DNA from: Burkholderiales bacterium
GTDB lineage: Bacteria > Pseudomonadota > Gammaproteobacteria > Burkholderiales > JAEUMW01
Length of the DNA: 10,776 nucleotides
Direction: 5' to 3'
NCBI GenBank assembly: GCA_016791285.1
Contig: JAEUMX010000032.1
Location: forward strand, 1-10,776
A model generated the notes under the pieces. It ran no database searches and was not told the origin of the DNA. It was given only the letters and a program-made list of their open reading frames with translations. The translations under genes and the position numbers were made by a program. Below, piece by piece: positions 1 to 7,369 of the stretch (positions are counted from its first letter, which is position 1; each line of letters opens with the position of its first letter).

Positions 1-2
1 TG

Positions 3-911
3 CAGGCCGCTTTCGAGGTCGACCACGTCGAGCAGTTGCTCGCTGCCTACGGCCGCGATCTCGTGTTCACGCTGCGCCGTACCGATCCGCCGGCCGGGAG
101 CGTCGAGGACGGCCCGCTGCCGCTAATCCCGGTCAACCTCCGACGCACCGCGCTCCCTCCCGCCCGGCTCGACACCGTGGACGGGCGCGTGATCACCGCG
201 CTGCGCGCCGATCCCCGCTGCCTCGCGACCAACGTCAACACCGGCGGCGTCGCGCTCTCGATCTACGCCGAGCTCGAACCGGACGCGCAGTACGACCTCA
301 TGCTGTTCGCACCGCCGGCGGGACAGTCCGGGGACGAGAGTCTGCTCGTCGCGCGCACGCACTTCCGTAGCTCGCGCTACGCCGACGTGAAAGCGATGCT
401 CGAGGGCCTGGGCTTCGCACTCGACCCGGAGGTCGCGCCGTTCATCCCGTTCGACTTCGTCGTGGCCGACGGTGCCGCGATGCCGGCACCCGATCCGACC
501 GCGAGCGACGCCGCGCTGGAGGATGCGCTGCGCACGCTCGGCATGGCCCCGTGGCCCGTGGTCGGCTTCGGCCGCACGGTGGCGATCTGGCGACCCGGCG
601 CGGCGGCCGGCGAATACCGGCTGGCGGGTCTGCTGCTGGAGAGTCCCGAGCCGATCGAGCGGGGCGAGCGCTGCGGCATCGTGCAGGCCGGGGTGAGCGG
701 CGGCAGCACGAACATGCTCCTCATGCCCAGCCGCGCCAGCACCGCGGGCACCCGGGTGCTGCTCGCCACGACCGATACGAATGGCACCGTGCTGGACCCG
801 GGCGCGCATCTCACGCTCGCGCTGCAGATGCGCGACCGCGGTGTCTTCACCCGCCTCGGCGCGCGCGTCATGCGCCCGCGGCCGCGTATCGCCTACCAGG
901 AGCTGCCATGA
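3..911 (+). CDS. Unknown protein A, 3' part (5' end outside window)
   Basis: The frame is open from base 3 to a TGA at 909-911, giving 302 visible residues. A TTG at 36 is in frame, but the reading frame continues upstream of it with protein-like sequence (QAAFEVDHVEQL), so the true start lies before the window. I do not recognise the family. The visible part has no clear membrane segment and looks mainly beta-structured, with alternating hydrophobic stretches such as VALSIYAELEP and YDLMLFAPP. A possible helical patch follows SSRYADVKAMLEGLGF. The C-terminus is Arg-rich and ends RIAYQELP. The stop overlaps the next start codon as ATGA, which suggests translational coupling to a B-type gene. 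Base 301-360 is 73% G+C by hand count, richer than the nar genes. The C-terminal motif RGVF...RIAYQELP recurs just upstream of intact gene B. Coding is confident; function is unknown. Confidence 0.85.
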   Translation, partial: QAAFEVDHVEQLLAAYGRDLVFTLRRTDPPAGSVEDGPLPLIPVNLRRTALPPARLDTVDGRVITALRADPRCLATNVNTGGVALSIYAELEPDAQYDLMLFAPPAGQSGDESLLVARTHFRSSRYADVKAMLEGLGFALDPEVAPFIPFDFVVADGAAMPAPDPTASDAALEDALRTLGMAPWPVVGFGRTVAIWRPGAAAGEYRLAGLLLESPEPIERGERCGIVQAGVSGGSTNMLLMPSRASTAGTRVLLATTDTNGTVLDPGAHLTLALQMRDRGVFTRLGARVMRPRPRIAYQELP

Positions 912-916
912 AGGGC
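884..916 (+). repeat. Left copy of direct repeat bracketing the nar island
   Basis: This 33-bp segment matches 7393-7425 in the same orientation with one mismatch (T at 887, C at 7396); bases 888-916 match 7397-7425 exactly. It covers the last codons of gene A (RIAYQELP), an AGGAG ribosome-binding site, the ATGA stop/start overlap and the first three codons of gene B (MKG). Sequences diverge just outside the core towards the nar side. The position resembles an attL/attR pair or the two ends of a recombined duplication. No integrase is encoded in the window, so an att role is only inference. Confidence 0.85.
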
Positions 917-945
917 GGCGTGCGCGACTCGTTCACGATCGAGGC
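908..945 (+). pseudogene. 5' remnant of a gene B copy (internal deletion, then cut by nar)
   Basis: An ATG at 908 overlaps the gene A stop and is preceded by AGGAG, exactly as at intact gene B. The reading is MKG, then GVRDS, then FTIEA. In intact gene B, MKG is residues 1-3 and FTIEA is residues 97-101 (15 identical bases, 931-945 and 7704-7718, in the same frame). About 90 codons between them are missing here without loss of frame. After FTIEA the sequence is the reverse complement of narI, and the frame runs as antisense nonsense to a stop at 1001-1003. I read it as a truncated gene B paralogue left at the edge of the insertion. A 15-bp match could arise by chance in GC-rich DNA, but its frame and its position at the junction argue against that. 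Confidence 0.55.
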
Positions 946-1653
946 TCATGGGGTCACCGGGCCGCCGCGTTTGCGGACGAGTTGGTACGGGCGCACGAGA
1001 TAGGCGAGCGAACCCACACCGCTCCAGATGTGCACCATGCGCGTGAACGGCGATACCAGGAAGATGGTGAAGCCGAGCAGGATGTGCGTCTTGTATACCC
1101 ACGGAATGCCTTGCAGGATCGTGGCGCCGCCGCCCTGGAAGTAGACGATGGATTGCACGTAGGCGACAAGACGCTCGAATTCCCCGCCATCCATGTGTTG
1201 TGCGGAGAACGGTATCGTGGCGAGGCCGAGCGCAAGTTGCAGCCACAGCATGATCAGGATGGCGATGTCCCACTTGCGGCTGTTGCCGCGGATACGCCAG
1301 TAGTACAGGCGGCGGTGGATCAGGATGCTCATGCCGATGATCGCGATCAGGCCCGCGATGCCACCCGCCACCATTGCCAGCAGCATGTGCTGGGTCGGGC
1401 TCATCAGCCACAGCACCAGCGACTCCGGCATCAGGAAACCCACGAAGTGGCCGAGAATCACCACGAGCACGCCGTAGTGGAACAGGTTGGAGCCCAGCTT
1501 CAGCTGGCCGTTGCGCAGGATCTGCGAGGAGTCGCTCTTCCACGAGTAGGGTTCGCGGTCGAAGCGGATCAGGCTGCCTACCAGCAGTACCGTAAGGCAG
1601 ATGTAGGGATAGATGTCGAACAGGAATGCGTCGAGTGCTAAGGGCAGGGTCAT
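946..1653 (-). CDS. narI: Respiratory nitrate reductase gamma subunit NarI (cytochrome b)
   Basis: The 235-residue product is the membrane anchor and quinol oxidase of nitrate reductase A. It binds two b-type haems and passes electrons from quinol to NarH. It is slightly longer than the E. coli protein (about 225 aa). Five hydrophobic segments are visible, near residues 10-30, 54-75, 88-112, 129-150 and 186-207. The four family haem-ligand histidines are present: His59 and His69 (NLFHYGVLVVILGHF), and His190 and His208 (THILLG and MVHIW). The family motif PFSAQHMDG is at about 148-156 and YQLVR is near the C-terminus. The start ATG is preceded by GGAGA (plus 1661-1665) with a 7-nt spacer. It lies 47 bp after narH. 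The stop is 1-2 bases from the A/B-derived junction sequence, so nothing of the operon follows it. Confidence 0.96.
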   Translation of the reverse strand: MTLPLALDAFLFDIYPYICLTVLLVGSLIRFDREPYSWKSDSSQILRNGQLKLGSNLFHYGVLVVILGHFVGFLMPESLVLWLMSPTQHMLLAMVAGGIAGLIAIIGMSILIHRRLYYWRIRGNSRKWDIAILIMLWLQLALGLATIPFSAQHMDGGEFERLVAYVQSIVYFQGGGATILQGIPWVYKTHILLGFTIFLVSPFTRMVHIWSGVGSLAYLVRPYQLVRKRGGPVTP

Positions 1654-1700
1654 CGTGGCATCTCCGGAGAATCGGGCCGTGTCTTGCGGGAGATGGTGCG
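1654..1700 (-). other. narH-narI spacer where narJ is normally found
   Basis: The gap is only 47 bp and contains the narI ribosome-binding site but no coding remnant. In the usual narGHJI order, narJ (roughly 230-240 codons) sits here. Its absence is complete, with both neighbouring genes intact, so the loss is clean. Confidence 0.85.
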
Positions 1701-3242
1701 TTACCGTGAGTCGTCGAGCTCGCGTATCGGGATGATCTTGCGCCGCCCCATCTTGCCGCCGAACAAGCCGGCCTTGGCGTCGATGCCGTCGCAGCCGTTG
1801 CCGAAGGTGAAGCCGCAGCCGCCGCGCAGCTGGTAGGCGTTCTCGGCTTCCTCGCGGTGGGCCGTCGGGATCACGAAACGGTCTTCGTAATTGGCGATTG
1901 CAAGGTAGCGGTGCATGTCGTCGACGGTGGCCTCGTCGAGGCCGACGCTGGAGAGCAGCGCCGGGTCCCGTGCGGCGCCCAACTGCTTGCCCCGGAACCA
2001 GGCACGCATCGCGAGCATGCGTTCCAGCGCGCTCACGATCGGCGGTTCACTGCCGGCGGTGAGCAGGTTGGCGAGGTAGCGCACCGGGATGCGCAGCGCG
2101 CCCACGTCGGGCAATCCGTTCGCGGCGCTGTCGATGTTGCCCGAGTTCGCATGCGCACTGATCGGCGACAGCGGCGGGACGTACCACACCATCGGCAGGG
2201 TGCGGTATTCCGGATGCAGCGGGAAGGCGATCTTCCATTCCACCGCCATCTTGTAGGTGGGCGAGCGTTGCGCGGCTTCGATCCATGCAGTGGGCACGCC
2301 GTCCGCGAGCGCCTTGCGCTGGATGTCCGCATCGAACGGATCGAGGAACACGTCGAGCTGCGCGCGGTAGAGGTCGTGCGGGTTTTCGATGCTGGCGGCT
2401 TCCTCGATGCGGTCGGCGTCGTACAGCAGCACGCCGAGGTAGCGAATACGGCCGACGCAGGTTTCCGAGCACACCGTGGGCAGGCCGACCTCGATGCGCG
2501 GATAGCAGAACGTGCACTTCTCGGCCTTGCCGCTGACCCAGTTGTAGTAGATCTTCTTGTACGGGCAGCCGGATACGCACATGCGCCAGCCGCGGCACTT
2601 GTCCTGGTCGACGAGAACGATGCCGTCTTCTTCGCGCTTGTAGATCGAGCCGGACGGGCAGGACGCCACGCAGGTCGGGTTGAGGCAGTGTTCGCACAAG
2701 CGCGGCAGGTACATCATGAAGGTGTTTTCGAACTGGCCGTAGATGTCTTTCTGCACGGCTTCGAAGTTGTAGTCCTTGCTGCGCTTGTCGAACTCGCCGC
2801 CGAGGATCTCTTCCCAGTTCGGGCCCCATTCGACCTTGTCCATGGTGCGGCCGGAGACGAGCGAGATCGGCCGTGCGACCGGCGCGGTCGGCAGCTCGGG
2901 CGCGGTCTGCAGGTTCTCGTAGTCGAAGGTGAATGGCTCGTAGTAGTCCTCGATCTCGGGCAGGTTGGGGTTGGCGAAGATGCGCATCAGCACCCCGAGG
3001 CGGCCACCCTGTTTCGGCACCAGCTTGCCGTTGGCCTTGCGTTCCCAGCCGCCGTTCCAGCGTTCCTGGTTCTCCCACTCCTTGGGATAGCCGATGCCGG
3101 GCTTGGTTTCGACGTTGTTGAACCACGCGTACTCCATGCCCTTGCGCGACGTCCACACGTTCTTGCAGGTGACCGAACAGGTGTGGCAGCCGATGCACTT
3201 GTCGAGGTTCAACACCATCGCGATTTGTGCGCGAATCTTCAT
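1701..3242 (-). CDS. narH: Respiratory nitrate reductase beta subunit NarH (iron-sulphur)
   Basis: The 513-residue product is the electron-transfer subunit that links haem b of NarI to NarG on the cytoplasmic side. Its length matches E. coli NarH (about 512 aa). Four Cys clusters are visible: Cys16/19/22/26 (DKCIGCHTCSVTC), then CEHCLNPTCVASCP, CRGWRMCVSGCP, and CTFCYP followed by VCSETC. The Trp in CRGW replaces a cysteine and marks the [3Fe-4S] cluster typical of NarH. The start chosen is ATG at 3242, giving MKIRAQ, which aligns with the E. coli N-terminus (MKIRSQ). It overlaps the narG stop as ATGA and has GGAGG at plus 3250-3254 with a 7-nt spacer. The frame stays open upstream through narG, but that is not coding. 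It ends in TAA (plus 1701-1703). narJ would normally follow here. Confidence 0.97.
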   Translation of the reverse strand: MKIRAQIAMVLNLDKCIGCHTCSVTCKNVWTSRKGMEYAWFNNVETKPGIGYPKEWENQERWNGGWERKANGKLVPKQGGRLGVLMRIFANPNLPEIEDYYEPFTFDYENLQTAPELPTAPVARPISLVSGRTMDKVEWGPNWEEILGGEFDKRSKDYNFEAVQKDIYGQFENTFMMYLPRLCEHCLNPTCVASCPSGSIYKREEDGIVLVDQDKCRGWRMCVSGCPYKKIYYNWVSGKAEKCTFCYPRIEVGLPTVCSETCVGRIRYLGVLLYDADRIEEAASIENPHDLYRAQLDVFLDPFDADIQRKALADGVPTAWIEAAQRSPTYKMAVEWKIAFPLHPEYRTLPMVWYVPPLSPISAHANSGNIDSAANGLPDVGALRIPVRYLANLLTAGSEPPIVSALERMLAMRAWFRGKQLGAARDPALLSSVGLDEATVDDMHRYLAIANYEDRFVIPTAHREEAENAYQLRGGCGFTFGNGCDGIDAKAGLFGGKMGRRKIIPIRELDDSR

Positions 3243-6200
3243 TTGTGTGCCTCCACCATTCTGGCGCCCAGCTCGGCTTCGCGCGCGGCGCGCTGCACCC
3301 GGTCCATCCAGTCGATGCTCGCCATCTTGCGCACGATCACGAAGCCGTCGCGGTCGTTGCCGACCGGGCCGTAGTAGTTGAAGCTCCACGAGAATTGCGC
3401 CGCCCCACCGATCATCTGGGTGGGCTTGGGCATGATCCGCGTGACCGAGTTGTGGATGCCGCCGCGCATGCCGGTGATCTCCGAGCCCGGCACGTTCACG
3501 ATCTTTTCCTGCGCGTGGTACATCAGGCACATGCCTTCGTTGACGCGCTGGCTGACCACCGCGCGCGCAGACAGCGAACCGTTGGCGTTGAAGCACTCGA
3601 TCCAGTCGTTGTCCTCGATGCCGACTTTCTTCGCGTCGACTTCGGAAATCCACACGATCGGACCGCCGCGCGACAGCGTCAGCATGATCAGGTTGTCGGT
3701 GTAGGTGCTGTGGATGCCCCACTTCTGGTGCGGCGTGATGAAGTTCAGCGCGATCTCGGGATGGCCGTTGGATTTCTTGCCGAGCAGCGGACGCACCGTG
3801 CGGGTGTCGACCGGCGGGCGATACAGCGCAAACGACTCGCCGTAGTCGCGGATCCACGGGTGGTCGAGGTAGAAATGCTGGCGGCCGGTCAGCGTGCGCC
3901 AGGGCACCAGTTCGTGCACGTTGATGTAACTGCCGTTGTAGCTCACCTCGTCGCTCTGGATTCCCGACCAGATGGGCGAGGTAATGACCTTGCGCGGTTG
4001 CGCCTGCAGGTCGCGGAAGCGGAGCTTTTCCTGCTCGCGCTCTTTGGCGAGATGCGTGAGGCTGAGGCCGGTGGATCTGGAGACATCCTCCCAGCCGCGT
4101 ACTGCGACCTCGCCGTTGGTCTCCGGCGCGAGCATCAGGATCGTTTCCGCGGCATCGATGTCGCTCACGATGCGTGGTCGACCCTTGGCCGGGCCGTCGG
4201 TCACGGTTTGGTTGAGCCTGGCGAGCGCCGTCACTTCGTCCAGCGCATCCCAGTGGACGCCCTTGGCGCTGTCGCCGAGAGTGTCCAGCAGCGGTCCGAG
4301 CGAGGTGTAACGGGCGTACACCGCCGGATAATCGCGCTCGATGAAGGTGATGTTCGGGCCAGTAACACCGGGCACGAGGTCGCAATCGCCTTTCTTCCAG
4401 TCGCGCACCTCGAACGGCTGGGCGAGTTCGTTGGGGGTGTCGTGCATGATCGGCGACAGCACGACGTCCTTCTCGGCCGTACCGAGTTGGCCTTGGGCGA
4501 GTTCGGAGAACTTCTTCGCGATGGCCTTGAAGGTCTCCCAGTCGCTCCTCGACTCGAACACCGGATCCACCGCGGCCGAGAACGGATGGATGAACGTGTG
4601 CATGTCGGTGGTGGAGAGATCGTGCTTCTCGTACCACGACGCGGTGGGCAGTACGACGTCCGAATACAGTGCGGTGGTGGACATGCGGAAATCGAGCGTC
4701 ACCACGAGATCGAGCTTGCCTTCGGGCGCGGGGTCGCGCCAGACGACCTCCTCGGGTTTGGCGCCGCCCTCCACGCCGAGGTCCTTGCCCTGCAAGCCAT
4801 CGCGCGTGCCGAGGAAGTGCTTCAGGAAATACTCGTGGCCCTTGCCCGACGAGCCGAGCAGGTTGGAGCGCCACACGAACAGGTTGCGCGGGAAGTTGTC
4901 GGGGTGGTCGGGGTCTTCGCAGGCGAGCGCGAGCTTGCCCGACTTCAAGGCATCGACTACGTATTGTTTCGGGTCGCCGCCTGCGGCCGCCGCCTCGCGC
5001 GCCACTTCCAGCGGATTGCGATTCAACTGCGGTGCCGACGGCAACCAGCCCATGCGTTTTGCACGCACACCGCAATCGACGATGTTGCCGGTCTGGCGCG
5101 AGCGGTCGGCGAGCGGCGAGAGCAGATCGTCCAGCCCGAGCGTTTCGTAGCGCCACTGGTCGGAGTGCAGGTAGAAGAAATCGGTACCGGCCATGTGTCG
5201 CGGCGGGCGCACCCAGTCCAGCGCGAACGCGAGCGTGGCCCACCCGGCTTCCGGGCGGATGCATTCCTGACCGGTGTAGTGCGCCCAGCCACCGCCCGAT
5301 TGGCCGACCGTGCCGCACAGCAACAGCAGATTGATGACGGCACGGTAGCTGACGTCCTGGTGGAACCAGTGGTTCATGCCCGAGCCGATGATCACCATCG
5401 AGCGCCCGTGGGTCTTTTCGGCGTTGTGAGCAAATCCACGCGCGACTTCTATCGCCTGTGCAGCGGGCGTGCCGGTGATCGACTCCTGCCAGGCGGGCGA
5501 GTAGGGAACGTTGTCTGCGTAACTTATCGCGCAGATACCGCCGAGACCGCGGTCGAGGCCATAGTGCGCGCACAGCAGGTCGAATACCGTCGCGACCACG
5601 GTCTCGCCGCCTTTCGTTGCGAGCTTGCGCACCGGCACCTTGCGCACCAGCACGTCTTCCTGTTCGTTGTGCGGGAAGTGTTCGTTGACGACGCCACCGA
5701 AGTAGGGGAACGCAACATCCAGCGCGGCGTCGCGACGCTCGATCTCGGTCAGCTGCAGTTCGATCTCGTCGCCGTCGGCGGTTTTCTGCTCGAGGTTCCA
5801 TTTGCGCCGATCGGGGCTGTCCTGGGTAGGCCAGCGAAAACCGATCGAGCCGCGTGGGGCGACTGGCCGGCCCGCCTTGTCGAAGCCGACCGTCTTCCAG
5901 TCGGCGTGTTCGGGCGTGCCGAGCGAATCGGCGAAATCGCTGGCGCGCAGGTAGCGGTCGGGCGCCCATCGCTCGCCGTCACGGCGCAGGGTGACGAGCA
6001 TCGGCAGGTCGGTCAGGCGACGGCAGTAATCCTGGAAGTAGTCAACCTGACGGTCGAGGAAGAACTCGCGCAGGATCACGTGACCCATGGCCATCGCGAG
6101 CGCGCCATCGGTGCCCTGTTTGGGGTGCAGCCAGATGTCGGAGAGCTTGGAGACCTCGGAATAATCGGGGCTGACGGCAACGACCTGGGTGCCGTTGTAG

Positions 6201-7009
6201 CGCGCCTCGACGAAGAAGTGGGCATCCGGCGTGCGCGTTTGCGGCACGTTCGAGCCCCACGCGATCAGGTAACCCGAGTTGTACCAGTCGGCCGATTCGG
6301 GTACGTCGGTCTGCTCGCCCCAGACTTGAGGGCTGGCGGCGGGCAGGTCGCAATACCAGTCGTAGAACGACAGGAGCGTGCCACCGATCAAGCTCAGGTA
6401 ACGCGTTCCCGACGCGTAAGACACCATCGACATGGCGGGAATCGGCGTGAAACCCGCGATGCGGTCGGGGCCGTGCTGCAAGATGGTGTAGACGTTGGCT
6501 GCGGCGGCAATTTCCAGCGCCTCGTCCCACTTTGCGCGCACGAAACCGCCGAGGCCGCGCGCGGCCTTGTAATCCTTGGCGTCGGGATCGCGCATCAACG
6601 CGGCCCAAGCTTCCACCGGTTGCAGCGTCTCGCGCATCTCGCGCCAACGCTTCAGCAGGCGGCCGCGCACCATCGGGTACTTCAGGCGGTTGGCGCTGTA
6701 CAGGTACCACGAGTACGACGCGCCGCGCGAGCAACCGCGCGGTTCGTGGTTGGGCATGTCCGGGCGCGTGCGCGGGTAGTCGGTTTGCTGGGTCTCCCAG
6801 GTGACCACGCCCTGCTTGACGTGGATCTTCCAGCTGCACGAGCCGGTGCAGTTCACGCCGTGGGTGGAACGCACCACGTTGTCGTGCGCCCAGCGGTTGC
6901 GGTAGCCGTCTTCCCACTGGCGCGCCTCGACGCGCAGTTCGCCCCAGCCGTGGGAATACGGCACGCGGGGGCGTTGGAAGTAGCGGAGGCGTTCGAGAAA
7001 CTGACCCAT
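3239..7009 (-). CDS. narG: Respiratory nitrate reductase alpha subunit NarG (Mo-bisMGD)
   Basis: The 1256-residue product (E. coli about 1247) is the catalytic subunit. It reduces nitrate to nitrite in the cytoplasm with Mo-bisMGD and one [4Fe-4S] cluster. The cluster ligands are intact: His50, Cys54 and Cys58 (STHGVNCTGSC) and Cys93 (NHEPRGC). The molybdenum-ligand aspartate is Asp221 in SFYDWYCDLP, aligned with the family Asp. Conserved regions follow to the C-terminus, including GWAHYTGQE, NLFVWRSNLLGSSGKGH, WGIHSTYTDN and GGIHNSVTRI. The N-terminus MGQFLERLRYF resembles the vestigial Tat-like leader of cytoplasmic NarG (E. coli MSKFLDRFRYF). The ATG at 7009 is preceded by GAGGA (plus 7017-7021) with a 7-nt spacer. 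narG is first in the operon and its stop overlaps narH. No frameshift or missing domain was seen. Confidence 0.98.
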   Translation of the reverse strand: MGQFLERLRYFQRPRVPYSHGWGELRVEARQWEDGYRNRWAHDNVVRSTHGVNCTGSCSWKIHVKQGVVTWETQQTDYPRTRPDMPNHEPRGCSRGASYSWYLYSANRLKYPMVRGRLLKRWREMRETLQPVEAWAALMRDPDAKDYKAARGLGGFVRAKWDEALEIAAAANVYTILQHGPDRIAGFTPIPAMSMVSYASGTRYLSLIGGTLLSFYDWYCDLPAASPQVWGEQTDVPESADWYNSGYLIAWGSNVPQTRTPDAHFFVEARYNGTQVVAVSPDYSEVSKLSDIWLHPKQGTDGALAMAMGHVILREFFLDRQVDYFQDYCRRLTDLPMLVTLRRDGERWAPDRYLRASDFADSLGTPEHADWKTVGFDKAGRPVAPRGSIGFRWPTQDSPDRRKWNLEQKTADGDEIELQLTEIERRDAALDVAFPYFGGVVNEHFPHNEQEDVLVRKVPVRKLATKGGETVVATVFDLLCAHYGLDRGLGGICAISYADNVPYSPAWQESITGTPAAQAIEVARGFAHNAEKTHGRSMVIIGSGMNHWFHQDVSYRAVINLLLLCGTVGQSGGGWAHYTGQECIRPEAGWATLAFALDWVRPPRHMAGTDFFYLHSDQWRYETLGLDDLLSPLADRSRQTGNIVDCGVRAKRMGWLPSAPQLNRNPLEVAREAAAAGGDPKQYVVDALKSGKLALACEDPDHPDNFPRNLFVWRSNLLGSSGKGHEYFLKHFLGTRDGLQGKDLGVEGGAKPEEVVWRDPAPEGKLDLVVTLDFRMSTTALYSDVVLPTASWYEKHDLSTTDMHTFIHPFSAAVDPVFESRSDWETFKAIAKKFSELAQGQLGTAEKDVVLSPIMHDTPNELAQPFEVRDWKKGDCDLVPGVTGPNITFIERDYPAVYARYTSLGPLLDTLGDSAKGVHWDALDEVTALARLNQTVTDGPAKGRPRIVSDIDAAETILMLAPETNGEVAVRGWEDVSRSTGLSLTHLAKEREQEKLRFRDLQAQPRKVITSPIWSGIQSDEVSYNGSYINVHELVPWRTLTGRQHFYLDHPWIRDYGESFALYRPPVDTRTVRPLLGKKSNGHPEIALNFITPHQKWGIHSTYTDNLIMLTLSRGGPIVWISEVDAKKVGIEDNDWIECFNANGSLSARAVVSQRVNEGMCLMYHAQEKIVNVPGSEITGMRGGIHNSVTRIMPKPTQMIGGAAQFSWSFNYYGPVGNDRDGFVIVRKMASIDWMDRVQRAAREAELGARMVEAHK

Positions 7010-7369
7010 GGCGGCGTCCTCGGTGGCTAGCGTCGTCGCGGGCGGGTACGGTGCGTGCCGTGGACATCCACGCCCTCGACTTCGGTGAAATGGATCAAGA
7101 CGGCGAGGTCCACACGCTCCCGCAAGGCAGGTACGAAGGCACAGCTTTACGCCGATGCCGGAGGTGACCGGGCCGTGAATGTTGTCGGCGACAAGCGTAG
7201 GCTTCGACAGACGGTGCGACGACCAGGTTCAGTGCCGCCACGGATGCCGGTGTGAAAGACGCCCGAGCGGCCACGATCTCGATATGCCCCATCCGGGTTC
7301 AGGCAGACAACCGTATCTCCCGACAACTTCTCGGTGAAACCACAGTCCGAGCAAAGCGGGTTGTCGTCC
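7010..7369. other. narG leader / unassigned 360-bp region
   Basis: No gene is recognised here. The first bases upstream of narG hold its ribosome-binding site. Further up, all three minus-strand frames show short protein-like patches broken by stops or frame changes. One reads NPLCSDCGFTEKLSGDTVV and CLNPDG (start near 7398). A second reads MGHIEIVAARASFTPASVAA and LNLVVAPSVEAY (from 7292). A third, in the narG frame, reads KPTLVADNIHGPVTSGIG (from 7204). Near narG a stretch reads FVPALRERVDLAVLIHF. They could be a decayed gene with several frameshifts, or chance open frames in GC-rich DNA. The region may also carry the nar promoter. No NarL heptamer array or clear -35/-10 was found by eye. 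Its G+C resembles the nar genes, not the flanks. Confidence 0.5.
7085..7098 (-). promoter_or_regulatory. Weak FNR/Anr-like site upstream of narG
   Basis: On the minus strand the sequence is TTGAT-CCAT-TTCAC, compared with the FNR/Anr consensus TTGAT-N4-ATCAA. The left half is perfect and the right half matches 3 of 5. It lies 76-89 bp upstream of the narG start codon, a plausible distance for an oxygen-responsive activator. Oxygen control by FNR-family regulators is known for narGHJI operons. A match of this quality can occur by chance, so the call is tentative. Confidence 0.25.

Larger units (their letters stand above)
917..7369 (-). other. Putative inserted nar island between A and B genes
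   Basis: This is the stretch interrupting the plus-strand A-B operon. It carries narI, narH, narG and the narG leader, all on the minus strand. It lies inside the two 33-bp direct repeats. Hand-counted rows inside give 60% (3121-3180), 65% (4441-4500) and 63% (7261-7320) G+C, against 73% (301-360) and 82% (9061-9120) outside. No transposase, integrase or terminal inverted repeat was found, so it is not a complete self-mobile element as seen here. The bounds are approximate: the left edge may be anywhere from 917 to 946 and the right edge about 7370-7392. An assembly chimera would give a similar picture. Confidence 0.5.

Noticed and set aside
1857..3374. A 505-codon plus-strand open frame antisense to narH
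   Set aside because: It is a composition artefact opposite a gene with full family conservation.
3243..5969. Upstream extension of the narH frame through narG, making a 1422-residue reading
   Set aside because: The extension is low-complexity Arg/Pro/Ala sequence in the wrong frame of narG. NarH starts at MKIRAQ with its own ribosome-binding site.
3227..7030. A 1267-codon open frame on the plus strand covering all of narG
   Set aside because: Its codons are in exact register with narG codons on the other strand. Stops there need TTA, CTA or TCA in narG, which are rare in GC-rich genes. The translation is Arg/His/Val-rich and resembles nothing.
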